Source: JACQFZ01 sp036381895
GTDB taxonomy: Bacteria > Pseudomonadota > Gammaproteobacteria > Acidiferrobacterales > Sulfurifustaceae
Direction of reading: 5' to 3'
Assembly: GCA_036381895.1 (NCBI GenBank)
Contig: DASVBY010000028.1
Coordinates: 20,540-84,539, forward strand
DNA length: 64,000 nt
Numbering within the stretch: position 1 is the stretch's first letter; each line of letters opens with the position of its first letter. The translations under genes and the position numbers were made by a program. The notes under the pieces are model-generated. The model ran no database searches, was not told the DNA's origin, and worked only from the letters and a program-made list of their open reading frames with translations. Of the stretch, positions 39,665 to 48,987 are shown one piece after another.

Positions 39665-41491
39665 ATGTGCGGGATTGTCGGTGCGGTAGCGCAGCGTAAC
39701 GTCGTTCCGATCCTCATCGAGGGCTTGAAGCGCCTCGAGTACCGCGGCTACGACTCGGCCGGTGTGGCGGTGCTGAACGGCGGCATCCGCCGCGTGCGCC
39801 GCGTCGGGCGCGTCTCGGAGATAGAGCTCGCGGTGCGCGCCGAGGACCTCAAAGGTGTGCTCGGGATAGGGCACACCCGCTGGGCCACCCACGGCGGCGT
39901 GACCGAGCCGAACGCGCACCCGCACGTCTCGTGCGACGAGATCGCGGTCGTACACAACGGCATCATCGAGAACCACGACGCGCAGCGCGAACGGCTGCTC
40001 CGGCTCGGCTACCGCTTCGATTCGCAGACCGACACCGAGGTGATCGCCCACCTGGTGCACTACTACTATTGCAAGACGGGCGATCTGCTCGCGGCGACAC
40101 AGCAGGCGGTGCGCGAGCTGGTCGGCGCCTACGCGATCGCGGTGATGGCGCTCAAGCACGCCGACCGCATGGTCTGCGCGCGCGTCGGCTGTCCGCTGCT
40201 GATCGGTCTCGGCGACGGCGAGAACTTCGTCGCGTCCGACGTTTCAGCCGTGCTCGGCGCGACGCGGCGCGTGATCTATCTCGAGGAGGGCGATGTCGCC
40301 GAGGTGCGGCGCGACGGCGTGCGCGTGTTCGATGCCGCCGGCCGCCCGGTCGAGCGCCAAGTGCACGTCTCCGACGTGTCTCTCGCCTCGCTCGAGCTCG
40401 GCCCCTACAGCCACTACATGCAGAAGGAGATCTACGAGCAGCCGAAAGCGCTCGCGGACACCATCGAAACCGTGCTCGCCGAGGGCGTCTCGCCGCAGCT
40501 GTTCGGCCGCGACGCGGCCGAGGTGTTCGAACGCGTCGACGGCGTCCAGGTTATTGCCTGCGGCACGAGTTTCTACGCCGGCTCAGTCGCCCGCTACTGG
40601 CTCGAGGCGATCGCGAAGCTGCCCTGCAACGTCGAGATCGCGAGCGAATACCGCTATCGCGACGTGGTGGCGAACCCCAACTGCCTGGTCGTGACGATCT
40701 CGCAGTCGGGTGAGACGCTCGACACGCTGGAGGCGCTGAAGCGCGCGAAGCAGCTCGGCCACGAGCTGACCCTTTCGATATGCAACGTGCGGGAAAGCGC
40801 CATCCCGCGCGCCTCCCGGCTCGTCTACTACACGCGCGCCGGTGCCGAGATTGGCGTCGCCTCGACCAAGGCGTTCACCACGCAGCTCGCCGCGCTGTTC
40901 GCGCTCACGCTCGTGCTCGCGAAGATCAAGGGCCGGCTCGCGCCCGAGGCGGAGGCGGCGTATCTCGAAGCGCTGCGCTACGTCCCGGGGAGCGTGCAGC
41001 ACGCCCTCAACCTCGAGCCGCAGATCCGCGTCTGGTCGGAGCGCTTCGCCTCGAAACAGCACGCGCTGTTCCTCGGGCGCGGGATCCACTACCCGATCGC
41101 GCTCGAAGGTGCGCTCAAGCTGAAGGAAATCTCCTATATCCACGCCGAAGCGTATCCCGCAGGCGAGCTCAAGCACGGGCCGCTCGCGCTGGTCGATCGC
41201 AACATGCCGGTCGTGGTGATCGCGCCGAACGACGCGCTGCTCGAAAAGGTGAAGTCGAACATGCAGGAAGTGCGCGCGCGCGGCGGCGAGCTCTACGTGT
41301 TCGCCGACCTCGACAGCCACTTCAGCGAGAGCGAAGGGGTGCACGTGATCCGCACGCCGCGGCACGCCGGGCTGCTCTCGCCCATCGTGCACACGATCCC
41401 CGTTCAGCTCCTCGCCTACAACACCGCGGTGGCGCGCGGGACCGACGTCGACAAGCCGCGCAACCTGGCGAAGTCGGTGACGGTGGAGTAG
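39665..41491 (+). CDS. glmS: Glutamine-fructose-6-phosphate aminotransferase
   Basis: This 608-residue enzyme makes glucosamine-6-phosphate. The glutaminase domain starts MCGIVGAVAQRNV with catalytic Cys1 after Met removal, followed by RLEYRGYDSAG and GHTRWATHGGV. Two SIS domains follow (ISQSGETLDTLEALKRA, SIS2 with HAEAYPAGELKHGPLAL), and the C terminus KPRNLAKSVTVE is characteristic. No glmS ribozyme-like sequence is seen upstream. Confidence 0.99.
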   Translation: MCGIVGAVAQRNVVPILIEGLKRLEYRGYDSAGVAVLNGGIRRVRRVGRVSEIELAVRAEDLKGVLGIGHTRWATHGGVTEPNAHPHVSCDEIAVVHNGIIENHDAQRERLLRLGYRFDSQTDTEVIAHLVHYYYCKTGDLLAATQQAVRELVGAYAIAVMALKHADRMVCARVGCPLLIGLGDGENFVASDVSAVLGATRRVIYLEEGDVAEVRRDGVRVFDAAGRPVERQVHVSDVSLASLELGPYSHYMQKEIYEQPKALADTIETVLAEGVSPQLFGRDAAEVFERVDGVQVIACGTSFYAGSVARYWLEAIAKLPCNVEIASEYRYRDVVANPNCLVVTISQSGETLDTLEALKRAKQLGHELTLSICNVRESAIPRASRLVYYTRAGAEIGVASTKAFTTQLAALFALTLVLAKIKGRLAPEAEAAYLEALRYVPGSVQHALNLEPQIRVWSERFASKQHALFLGRGIHYPIALEGALKLKEISYIHAEAYPAGELKHGPLALVDRNMPVVVIAPNDALLEKVKSNMQEVRARGGELYVFADLDSHFSESEGVHVIRTPRHAGLLSPIVHTIPVQLLAYNTAVARGTDVDKPRNLAKSVTVE

Positions 41492-41708
41492 CCGACCCGG
41501 GCGCTACAGAGCGGTCGGCAAAGTCCACCTGCCTGCGTGGCCGCCTATCCGGGGGAAGCGGCCAACGTTTGTCGGCCTTGAATGACTCCGGCGACACGCT
41601 CCTGCAGTATGCTGCGCCTGCTGTCGGCGACTATCCGAAAGTTCCTTCAGAAGGACGCTCTCGCCCCCGAGGCGGTGTGAGGCTGTCGCGCGCGATCCCG
41701 AAGCAAGC

Positions 41709-42281
41709 TTGCCGATTCGTATTTCGCTTCTCGCTCTGTTGCTCGCTGTCGCCGCACTGGTCCTGGCGCCGGCTGACGAGTTCATCGACCTAGGCGACCT
41801 CCCGGGCGGCGGCTATTACAGCACTGCGACCGGCGTGAGCGCGGACGGGTCGGTCATCGTCGGATACAGCCAAAGCGTGAGCGGGCAAGAAGCGTTCCGG
41901 TGGACGCAGGCCGACGGGATGAAGTCGCTGGCCGAGCTTCTGACGGCCGCAGGCGTGGATCTGGCCGGCTGGACGCTGACCCGTGCGACGGGCGTCAGTG
42001 CCGACGGCTCGGTCATCGTCGGCGAGGCCAAGAGGGGCGGCGACACAGTGGCCTACGTCGCAAAGGTGAGTAGCAATTCCGGGCTGATCATGCCTGAAGA
42101 GCTGGCCGCGTCGCTGAACGCCCGAACAGCGCCCACCCAGCAGAGTCAGCGCGCGGTGACGACCGGTTTGAGCCGGTTGTTGTTCGCCGCGAGCCCCGCC
42201 GTTCCGGCCGCGCCCGGCCGGACCGGCGACGCGTCCGAGCCGACCGCGAGCCTGATGGTCGGCATCTTCGCGGGGCTGTAA
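41709..42281 (+). CDS. Shortened HAF-repeat exported protein, possibly a remnant
   Basis: This 190-residue frame begins with a hydrophobic export-like segment (residues 4-20) and then two HAF-type repeats: FIDLGDLPGGG with ATGVSADGSVIVGYS and GQEAFRWTQADGM, followed by TLTRATGVSADGSVIVGE. A low-complexity tail follows. Intact HAF proteins usually carry many such repeats and often a C-terminal beta-barrel, so this one looks internally shortened. The only start codon giving the signal is TTG at 41709, with no clear Shine-Dalgarno. It is isolated between glmS and the DUF2382 genes. It could be a working small protein or decaying. Confidence 0.6.
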   Translation: MPIRISLLALLLAVAALVLAPADEFIDLGDLPGGGYYSTATGVSADGSVIVGYSQSVSGQEAFRWTQADGMKSLAELLTAAGVDLAGWTLTRATGVSADGSVIVGEAKRGGDTVAYVAKVSSNSGLIMPEELAASLNARTAPTQQSQRAVTTGLSRLLFAASPAVPAAPGRTGDASEPTASLMVGIFAGL

Positions 42282-42530
42282 GCGGAACGTGTCTGGGTGC
42301 CTCGCGCGGATCTTGCGTCTTCATTTGACGAGGGACTGCGCCGTGGCCACCGCTCGCGAGAGTCACACACGCGCGTTGCTGAGCTGCAGGCAGGAATATC
42401 CGACAGGCTTAAACGGTCCGCTGCGACAAGCGCTGCCGCTACCTGCGCGAGGTCGCCGTTCGTCGAGTGACGGCGCCGTTCCGCTCCGTCACACGGACGG
42501 AGCGGATAAGCGCCCTGCCGGGGCGTCCCT
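42282..42530. other. Gene-free gap after the HAF-repeat frame
   Basis: The 249 bp between the HAF-repeat frame and the convergent DUF2382 gene contain no credible gene, clear terminator or promoter that I can identify. Confidence 0.4.
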
Positions 42531-43700
42531 TCAGTGCCGCGCCCGCTCCCAACCCGAGCGCACCGCGTCGCGGAACTGCTCCCACTGGCCGTAACCGCGC
42601 GCGGCCCATTCGCGCTCGACCTCCGGCTCGATCGTCGCCCACTCGGCCTTGCCGTAGCGGCCGCTCCGCGCGAGACGGTAGCCGTACTGGTATCCGGGCT
42701 CGACATCCTCGTACTTGAGGCCGGTATTGCCCGCATACTTGCTCTGCCAGTCGCGCTGGAACTCGCCCGCGTAGCTCGCGAACTCCCGCTGCTCCTCGGC
42801 GCTCAGCGGCTCGACCTGCACCTGCGTTTCCCGGACCGTGTCCCTGATCTTCTGTTTGTGTTGGCGCGTCTCCTTGCCGACCGTGACCTCCTCCTTCACC
42901 CGCGCCCGCTTCTCGACCACCGGCTCCTCGCTGGTGGCGCGCACCTCGAACGATTCCTCTCTGAACGCCTGGTCGTCCTCGGCCACCGGACGGTCGACGC
43001 GTGCGCGCTCGACGTGCACGTTCTCCTCGCGCAGCGCCACTTCCTTCTCGACCGGGTGCTCGATGATCCGCGAGCGCACACGCACGCCGCCGCTGCCTGC
43101 TTCGCGTTTACCTACGCGCAGCTCTTCTTCCACCACCGGAATGCGGCGCTCGCCCGCTTCGGCCGCGCCCGGCTTCGCGGTCCCGGCCGCCTCGGGCCGC
43201 GTCCTCGCGGTCGTCACCGTCGTTGCGGCGCCGGGCGGCGTGGACGCGCCGGCCTCGGCTCCGCTGCCCGGCACGACGCCGGCACCGCCCATGCGCTCAC
43301 CCCTGGCGCCGGATTCGCCGGTGGTGTCCGGGGCGATGCCCGCGCTCTCGAGCCGCTCCTCGATGTCTTGCGCACCGTTCGCGTCGATGATCTCGGCGGC
43401 GCGTTCGGCGCGTCCGTCCTCGACGTGAACGGTGACCAGCGCATCGGTCGGCCGCAGGCCTTGCAGCCCGCCTTCAGAGAGCCGTCCCTCGGACCCGGCA
43501 CCCGAGAAGAAACGCTTGATGCTCGCCCACACGCCCTCTTCCGCAGGCTCGTGCGCCGGCCGCGTGCCGGTCTGGTGCAGCAGTTCGTCGCCGGTGCGCA
43601 TCTCGATGCGCCGCCGGTCGAACCCCTCCGCTTCCAGCGCGCGCACCGCCTGCTGCGCGCTGTCCCTGCTCTCGAATAGACCGAGTACGACCTTAGCCAT
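42531..43700 (-). CDS. YsnF/AvaK (DUF2382) domain stress protein
   Basis: This 389-residue soluble protein starts with an alpha/beta domain like general stress protein 17M (MAKVVLGLFESRDSAQQAV). A low-complexity Ala/Thr/Gly linker (about 120-180) follows, then a DUF2382 domain (IPVVEEELRVGKREAGSGGVRV, VEKEVALREENVHVERARVDRPV, EESFEVRA), and a C-terminal region rich in Tyr/Trp/Arg. DUF2382 proteins occur in stress-resistant bacteria such as Deinococcus and cyanobacteria. A second DUF2382 gene lies 43 bp upstream on the same strand, suggesting an operon. The molecular role is unknown. Confidence 0.85.
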   Translation of the reverse strand: MAKVVLGLFESRDSAQQAVRALEAEGFDRRRIEMRTGDELLHQTGTRPAHEPAEEGVWASIKRFFSGAGSEGRLSEGGLQGLRPTDALVTVHVEDGRAERAAEIIDANGAQDIEERLESAGIAPDTTGESGARGERMGGAGVVPGSGAEAGASTPPGAATTVTTARTRPEAAGTAKPGAAEAGERRIPVVEEELRVGKREAGSGGVRVRSRIIEHPVEKEVALREENVHVERARVDRPVAEDDQAFREESFEVRATSEEPVVEKRARVKEEVTVGKETRQHKQKIRDTVRETQVQVEPLSAEEQREFASYAGEFQRDWQSKYAGNTGLKYEDVEPGYQYGYRLARSGRYGKAEWATIEPEVEREWAARGYGQWEQFRDAVRSGWERARH

Positions 43701-43743
43701 GACTACCTCCTGTAGTGGACGCTGTCCCTGAAAGCTCTTCGGT

Positions 43744-44307
43744 TCACGATTTCTCGTCGCCGCTCGATGCGATCACGTCTTCCCGACGCCGGGAGACGCG
43801 CAGCTCACGCGCCTCGACGCGCCGGCGCTTGCGGATGCGCAGTTCCTCGCGCACCACGAGCCGCTTGTGCCAGACGATTTCCTCTTCGAGCAGAGGAATA
43901 ACGAGCGTGTCGCCCTCCTCCCGGGCGGCCACGGCCCCGCTTACCGGCCGGTCGACCCGCACGCGCTCGATCTCGAGGTCTTCGTGCAGCAACGGCTGCG
44001 TGATACGTTCTTCCTCCTCCCGCACGACCTTGCGCAGTCGCACCGCGTGCTCGACCGGCTCGCTGCTGACTTCGAGCGTCTCCTCGACGACGGGAATCGT
44101 GGCACCGCCCGGCGCTGCCCTCGCCGTGCGCAGGTCCTCGAACCGGACCGCCAGGCGATAGCCGCCGTCCTGCTCCTGCAGCCAGTCGGCCGGCACGCGC
44201 GCTTCGCTTCCGTCCGGAAGCGCCAGCGTTACGGTATCGGGTTCGTCGGCGCTCGCCCGGCGCACCAGTCGACCTTCGCGCCCGACGGTATCAACGACGA
44301 CGCTCAT
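43744..44307 (-). CDS. Second DUF2382 (YsnF/AvaK) domain protein
   Basis: This 187-residue protein has an N-terminal PRC-barrel-like part (residues 1-65, VTLALPDGSEARVPADWL) and a DUF2382 domain (TIPVVEETLEVSSEPVEHAVRL, LEIERVRVDRPVSG, DTLVIPLLEEEIVWHKRLVVREE). Strong alternation of basic and acidic residues is typical. The ATG at 44307 has an AGGAGG Shine-Dalgarno. It precedes the larger DUF2382 gene in the same direction. Function is unknown; an envelope-stress or desiccation role is a family-based guess. Confidence 0.85.
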   Translation of the reverse strand: MSVVVDTVGREGRLVRRASADEPDTVTLALPDGSEARVPADWLQEQDGGYRLAVRFEDLRTARAAPGGATIPVVEETLEVSSEPVEHAVRLRKVVREEEERITQPLLHEDLEIERVRVDRPVSGAVAAREEGDTLVIPLLEEEIVWHKRLVVREELRIRKRRRVEARELRVSRRREDVIASSGDEKS

Positions 44308-44434
44308 GTGCCTCCTTGCGACTGCGTAACCATTCGAGAACAGCGTGCGCGCGCAGTTCCCGCGGCGGCAGCCGCGCTTGCCGGGTCGATCAACTAGGGA
44401 GTTATGCGGGTGCGGGAAACGCGCCGCGCGCAGG

Positions 44435-44770
44435 TCACGAGAGGCTGCGTCCCCGCCGGGAGAAGACGAGATCGAGCAGCGCCGCATAGGAGTCGGTTTC
44501 CACCCGGTCGAACACGAGCGCGGCGCCGCGATCGGTGACGCGGACGACTTGCGCGTGAAAGCGATGATAGCGGGCACCGCCGTCGCCGGGCAGCTTGATG
44601 GCGATGTCCAGCGCTCCTTTGCGCGGTACCGTGCCCGAACGGGTTTCGACGAAGACGCCGTCGAGGCTGATGTCACGGGTGACCGAAGGCTGGGGGTCCT
44701 GCCTGTTGTAGTCGAGGATGGCTTCGAGCGCGATCGGTATGCGCGGCGTGTCCCGGCGTTCGCTCTTCAT
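44435..44770 (-). CDS. PilZ domain protein (probable c-di-GMP receptor)
   Basis: This 111-residue single-domain protein has the two PilZ c-di-GMP motifs: RRDTPR with R6xxxR10 near the N terminus, and DISLDG (DxSxxG, residues 33-38). A beta-barrel pattern follows. Such small PilZ proteins bind c-di-GMP and pass the signal to a partner. A G-rich Shine-Dalgarno precedes the ATG. A GGDEF cyclase is encoded 2.4 kb away beyond uvrD, but there is no direct evidence that they pair. Confidence 0.88.
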   Translation of the reverse strand: MKSERRDTPRIPIALEAILDYNRQDPQPSVTRDISLDGVFVETRSGTVPRKGALDIAIKLPGDGGARYHRFHAQVVRVTDRGAALVFDRVETDSYAALLDLVFSRRGRSLS

Positions 44771-44893
44771 GCTCCCCCCAAGCGAGCCGCGGCCCCGAGG
44801 CCGCGATACGCGGTTTCTTGTTGTCCGGACGTTATAAACCGTTTCGCCCGGCGATAAAAGGCGCCGGTTCTGCTCCCCCGCCCGCAACGTGCC

Positions 44894-44902
44894 TGTTATC
44901 AT
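44894..44902 (+). promoter_or_regulatory. Extended -10 promoter candidate for uvrD
   Basis: TGtTATCAT (44894-44902) is an extended -10 element, the same form found before mnmG. It lies 51 bp upstream of the uvrD start. No good -35 is visible, as allowed for extended -10 promoters. Confidence 0.45.
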
Positions 44903-44953
44903 CGCCGGCACCCGGCGGGCGCGCCTGTGCCCCCGCCCGTCCCAAGAAGATTC

Positions 44954-47101
44954 ATGGACGTCTCGCATCTCCTGAACGGCCTCAACGAGCGGCAGCGCGA
45001 AGCGGTCGCTGCGCCGCCCGGGCCGCTGCTCGTGCTCGCCGGAGCGGGCAGCGGCAAGACGCGTGTGCTCACCCACCGCGTCGCGTGGCTGGTCGGTGTG
45101 GAGCGGGTATCGCCGCACGCGATCCTGGCGGTCACGTTCACGAACAAGGCGGCCGCCGAGATGCGCGCGCGCATCGAGCAGATGCTGCAGGCGCCGGTCG
45201 GCGGTTTGTGGATCGGCACGTTTCACGGGTTGTCCCACCGGCTGCTGCGGGCTCACTGGCGGGAAGCCGGGCTGCCGCAGGGCTTCCAGATCATCGACAG
45301 CGACGACCAGTATCGGCTGATCCGCCGCGTCCTCAAGAACCTGAACCTCGACGAGGGCTATTGGCCGCCGCGGCAGGCGCAATGGTTCATCAATCATCAT
45401 AAGGAAGAGGGTCGCCGCCCAGAGCAGCTCGGCGATCCGACCGATTTCCAGAACCGCGAGTACCTGCGCATCTACCAGGCGTACGAGGAGGCCTGCCGCC
45501 GCAGCGGCCTCGCCGATTTTGCCGAGCTCCTGCTGCGCGCCTACGAGCTGCTGCGCGACAACGAGGCGGTGCGTGCCCACTACCAGGCGCGCTTCCGCCA
45601 CGTGCTGGTCGATGAGTTCCAGGACACGAACCGCATCCAGTACGCCTGGCTCCAGCAGTTCACCGGGCCGCACAACAACCTGTTCGTGGTCGGCGACGAC
45701 GACCAGTCGATTTACGGCTGGCGCGGCGCGCGGGTGGAGAACATCCTGCGCTTCGAGAAGGACCATCCGGGCACGCGCGTCGTGCGGCTGGAACAGAACT
45801 ACCGCTCGACGGGCAATATTCTGAAGGCCGCGAACAGCGTCATCGGGCACAACAGCGGGCGCCTGGGCAAGAAGCTCTGGACCGCCGGCGAGGACGGCGA
45901 GCCGATCGACCTCTACGTCGCCTATAACGATCTCGAAGAGGCGCGCTTCGTCGTCGAACGCATCCAGGACTGGGTCCGCGCGGGGGGCAGCCGCCGCGAC
46001 ATCGCGGTACTGTACCGCTCGAACGCGCAGTCGCGCGTATTCGAAGAGGCGCTCATCAACGCGGGGATTCCCTATACCGTCTATGGTGGCCTGCGCTTCT
46101 TCGAGCGCGCGGAGATCAAGGACGCGCTCGCCTACCTGCGGCTCATCGCGAGCCGGCACGACGACCCCTCGTTCGAGCGCATCGCCAACGTCCCGACCCG
46201 CGGCATCGGCCTGAAGACGCTCGAGGCGCTGCGGGAAGCGGCGCGCGCGGCGGACCTGTCCTTGTGGGAAGCGGCGGAGCGCGCGATCGCGAGCGGCAGC
46301 CTGCCGGCGCGGGCCGTGCAGGCGCTCAAGGGGTTTCTCCAGCTGATCGAGCAGCTCGCTCAGGAAACGGCGGCAATGACGCTCGGCGAGCAGGTCGAGC
46401 ACGTGCTCGCCCGCAGCCAGCTGCTCGAGCACTACAGGAAGGAGAAGGGCGAGCGCGGGGAGGCGCGCGTCGAGAACCTGGAGGAGCTCGTCGCGGCGGC
46501 GCGCAACTACGTGCCCGACGAGGCCGACGGTCTCGACCCCCTCGGCTCATTCCTGGCGCACGCCGCCCTCGAGGCCGGCGAGGGCGAAGCGGAGGCGTGG
46601 GAGGACAGTGTCCAGCTCATGAGCCTGCACGCCGCGAAGGGGCTCGAGTTTCGGCTCGTGTTCCTCACCGGCATGGAGGAAGGGCTGTTTCCGCATCAGC
46701 GCTCGCTCGAAGAGCCCGGCCGGCTCGAAGAGGAGCGGCGGCTCTGCTACGTCGGCATGACGCGCGCGCGCGAGCGGCTGGTGCTCACGCTCGCCGAGAT
46801 CCGCCGCCTGCACGGGAGCGAGCACTACACGAGCCCCTCCCGTTTTCTCGGCGAGATGGACCAGTCGCTCATCCGGGAGCTGCGCGCACAGCCGCTGCTC
46901 GCCCGACCGCGCGCACCGCTCGCGCCCGAGGCCGCGCCGCCGGGCATGCAGCTCGGCAGCCGGGTGCGGCACGAGACCTTCGGCGAGGGCGTGGTCGTGA
47001 ACTTCGAGGGCGCCGGGGCGCACGCGCGCGTACAGGTCAACTTCGAAGGCGCGGGCGCCAAGTGGCTCGTGCTCGCCTACGCGCGCCTGCAGACGGTTTG
47101 A
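44954..47101 (+). CDS. uvrD: DNA helicase II UvrD
   Basis: This 715-residue superfamily 1A helicase acts in nucleotide excision and mismatch repair. It has the Q motif LNERQREAV, Walker A LAGAGSGKTRVL (about 31-42), motif II DEFQDTN, motif III GDDDQSIYGWRGA, LEQNYRST, VQLMSLHAAKGLEF and YVGMTRARERL. The C terminus is the UvrD tail with a Tudor-like HETFGEGVVVNFEG segment. The ATG at 44954 gives MDVSHLLNGLN, matching E. coli MDVSYLLDSLN. It is transcribed alone, diverging from the PilZ gene. Confidence 0.98.
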   Translation: MDVSHLLNGLNERQREAVAAPPGPLLVLAGAGSGKTRVLTHRVAWLVGVERVSPHAILAVTFTNKAAAEMRARIEQMLQAPVGGLWIGTFHGLSHRLLRAHWREAGLPQGFQIIDSDDQYRLIRRVLKNLNLDEGYWPPRQAQWFINHHKEEGRRPEQLGDPTDFQNREYLRIYQAYEEACRRSGLADFAELLLRAYELLRDNEAVRAHYQARFRHVLVDEFQDTNRIQYAWLQQFTGPHNNLFVVGDDDQSIYGWRGARVENILRFEKDHPGTRVVRLEQNYRSTGNILKAANSVIGHNSGRLGKKLWTAGEDGEPIDLYVAYNDLEEARFVVERIQDWVRAGGSRRDIAVLYRSNAQSRVFEEALINAGIPYTVYGGLRFFERAEIKDALAYLRLIASRHDDPSFERIANVPTRGIGLKTLEALREAARAADLSLWEAAERAIASGSLPARAVQALKGFLQLIEQLAQETAAMTLGEQVEHVLARSQLLEHYRKEKGERGEARVENLEELVAAARNYVPDEADGLDPLGSFLAHAALEAGEGEAEAWEDSVQLMSLHAAKGLEFRLVFLTGMEEGLFPHQRSLEEPGRLEEERRLCYVGMTRARERLVLTLAEIRRLHGSEHYTSPSRFLGEMDQSLIRELRAQPLLARPRAPLAPEAAPPGMQLGSRVRHETFGEGVVVNFEGAGAHARVQVNFEGAGAKWLVLAYARLQTV

Positions 47102-47205
47102 GGGCTCGCTCCCGGACGCACCAGATGGTCTATAGTTAGCGGCGAGCGCGCCGCACGACGGCGCACCGCACAAGAACGGCACAGCCGCCACCCCAGGGGG
47201 ATGAC

Positions 47206-47979
47206 GTGAGGCAGCACAATAACGAAGGCCTGACCACTTCGAAGGTCGTGCTCGCAGTCGTCGGCGTCGCCTTCGTCGTCGAGCTCGCGATCATGGCAGG
47301 CCTGCAGAAGTTCGGGACCCCGACCGATCCCGGTGCCGCCCTGCTGAACGCCGCACTGCTCGCGATCCTGCTCGCTGCCCCGGTCTACTGGCTGGTGCAG
47401 CGGCCGCTGCGTTCCCAGTACGCGAAGCGGCGCGAGGCCGAGCGCTTCGGGGCGGACATGACCCAGCTCGCGCTCACGGACACGCTCACGCGCATTCCCA
47501 ATCGCCGCGGCATCACGGCCGCCCTGCTCGACGCGATGGCGCAGGCCGACCGCTACAACACGCCGCTCTCCGTCGCGATGGGCGACATCGATCATTTCAA
47601 GCGCATCAACGACACGCACGGCCACGAGGCCGGAGACAAGGTGCTGGCACAGCTCGCGGCGATCATGTCGGAGAGCCTGCGCATGCCGGACAAAGTCGGA
47701 CGCTACGGCGGAGAGGAGTTCCTGATCGTGTTTCCGCACACGACGCTCGCGCAGGCGCGCAAGATCGCGGAGCGCATACGTGCGGCGGTGGCGGATGCGG
47801 CCTTCGACCTCAACGGCAAGCGCGCGCAGGTGACGCTCAGCATCGGCGTGACGCAGTTCCAGCGCGGCGAGGACCTCGAGCAGCTGCTGGTTCGCGTCGA
47901 CAAGGCGCTCTACCAGGCGAAGGCGGGCGGCCGCAACCTGGTCGCTGCGGAGAAGGCGAGCCGCCGCCGCGGCGAGTGA
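47206..47979 (+). CDS. Membrane diguanylate cyclase (GGDEF)
   Basis: This 257-residue protein has two N-terminal membrane helices (about residues 13-32 and 46-63) and a cytoplasmic GGDEF domain. The active site is GGEEF (168-172), and an intact inhibitory I-site RMPD (159-162) lies five residues before it, so it should make c-di-GMP under product control. LTDTLTRIPNRRG, DIDHFKRINDTHGH and DKALYQAKAGGRN are the other hallmarks. It starts with GTG after a G-rich Shine-Dalgarno. No sensory domain is seen beyond the membrane helices. It converges on the next gene with a 4-bp gap. Confidence 0.93.
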   Translation: MRQHNNEGLTTSKVVLAVVGVAFVVELAIMAGLQKFGTPTDPGAALLNAALLAILLAAPVYWLVQRPLRSQYAKRREAERFGADMTQLALTDTLTRIPNRRGITAALLDAMAQADRYNTPLSVAMGDIDHFKRINDTHGHEAGDKVLAQLAAIMSESLRMPDKVGRYGGEEFLIVFPHTTLAQARKIAERIRAAVADAAFDLNGKRAQVTLSIGVTQFQRGEDLEQLLVRVDKALYQAKAGGRNLVAAEKASRRRGE

Positions 47980-47983
47980 CGGC

Positions 47984-48925
47984 TCAGGGATCCGGCAGCA
48001 GCGCTTCCACGACCGCGCACCAGGCCGCGGCGAGGTTGTCGCGGTTGTAGCCGCCGCCGCCGAGCGCAATCACCCGTCCCTCGCAGTACTCGGCCGCGAG
48101 CCGGCTCAGACGCTCGGCCGCGTGCGCGTGGGCGCGCGGGCTGAACTGCATGTGCGTGATCGGATCGCCGGCGATGCTGTCGGCGCCCGCCTGCAGGATC
48201 ACGAATTCCGGGCGCGCCGCGCGCACGAACTCCTCGACGCGCGGCCATGCGCCATGAAACGCGCGATCGTCGGCCCCGGGCGGCAGGGGGATGTTGAGCT
48301 TGGTGCCCGCGGCGGGACCGATGCCGGTCTCCGAGGCGGCGCCGGTGCCCGGGTAGAGGAAGCGCCCGTCCTCGTGCAGATCGACGACGCAGACGTCCGG
48401 ATCCGCCTCGAAGCCGTAGTACACCCCGTCGCCGTGATGCGCATCGATATCGACATAGGCGATGCGCCGGATGCCGTGCCGCGCGCGCAGCCACTCGATC
48501 AGCACGCCGATGTCATTGAACACGCAGAAGCCGCCCGCGCCTTCGCGCCGCGCGTGGTGGAGCCCGCCGATCGGGACGAAGGCGGCGCGGCAGCGGCGCT
48601 CGAGGATTGCCGCGGCCGCATCGAGCACCGAGCCGACCACCGCGCGTGCGGCGTCGTACACGCCCGGGAAGGCGGGCGTGTCGCCGTAGTCGAGATAGCC
48701 TTCGCCGCGCTGCGACTGCCACTGCACGCGCTCGACGTAGTCGAGGCGATGAAAGCGCAGCAGCTCGTCGCGCACGCATACGCCCGCTTCGCGGAGCTGC
48801 ACGCGGCGGTGCAGCCCGCGGCGCTCGAACTCGTTCCAGAAGGCGGCGAGCCGATCGGTGCCGAACGGATGGCCGTTCGGGAACCCGTAGGCCGCGATGG
48901 CGCCGCCGTAGACGCACACGGACAT
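47984..48925 (-). CDS. Histone deacetylase superfamily (AcuC-like) hydrolase
   Basis: This 313-residue Zn hydrolase has the deacetylase fold with the His pair H123-H124 (GGLHHARR), FCVFNDIGV, the metal ligands in DIDAHHGDG (D159, D161, H163) and the C-terminal GGGGYNRDNLAAAW. Bacterial members remove acyl groups from proteins (AcuC on acetyl-CoA synthetase) or polyamines. The substrate cannot be told. It is the last gene of a minus-strand set with a LOG protein and DUF2782. Confidence 0.93.
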   Translation of the reverse strand: MSVCVYGGAIAAYGFPNGHPFGTDRLAAFWNEFERRGLHRRVQLREAGVCVRDELLRFHRLDYVERVQWQSQRGEGYLDYGDTPAFPGVYDAARAVVGSVLDAAAAILERRCRAAFVPIGGLHHARREGAGGFCVFNDIGVLIEWLRARHGIRRIAYVDIDAHHGDGVYYGFEADPDVCVVDLHEDGRFLYPGTGAASETGIGPAAGTKLNIPLPPGADDRAFHGAWPRVEEFVRAARPEFVILQAGADSIAGDPITHMQFSPRAHAHAAERLSRLAAEYCEGRVIALGGGGYNRDNLAAAWCAVVEALLPDP

Positions 48926-48987
48926 GCAAGCATTCTACCGCCGTGTGCCGGGCGCGTCGCCCGAAGCGGCCGGGCGGAGCCCTGCGA

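Noticed and set aside
44435..46432. Long minus-strand frame running from the PilZ gene through uvrD
   Set aside because: Only the last 111 codons have homology (PilZ, with its own ATG and Shine-Dalgarno); the rest is the shadow of uvrD.
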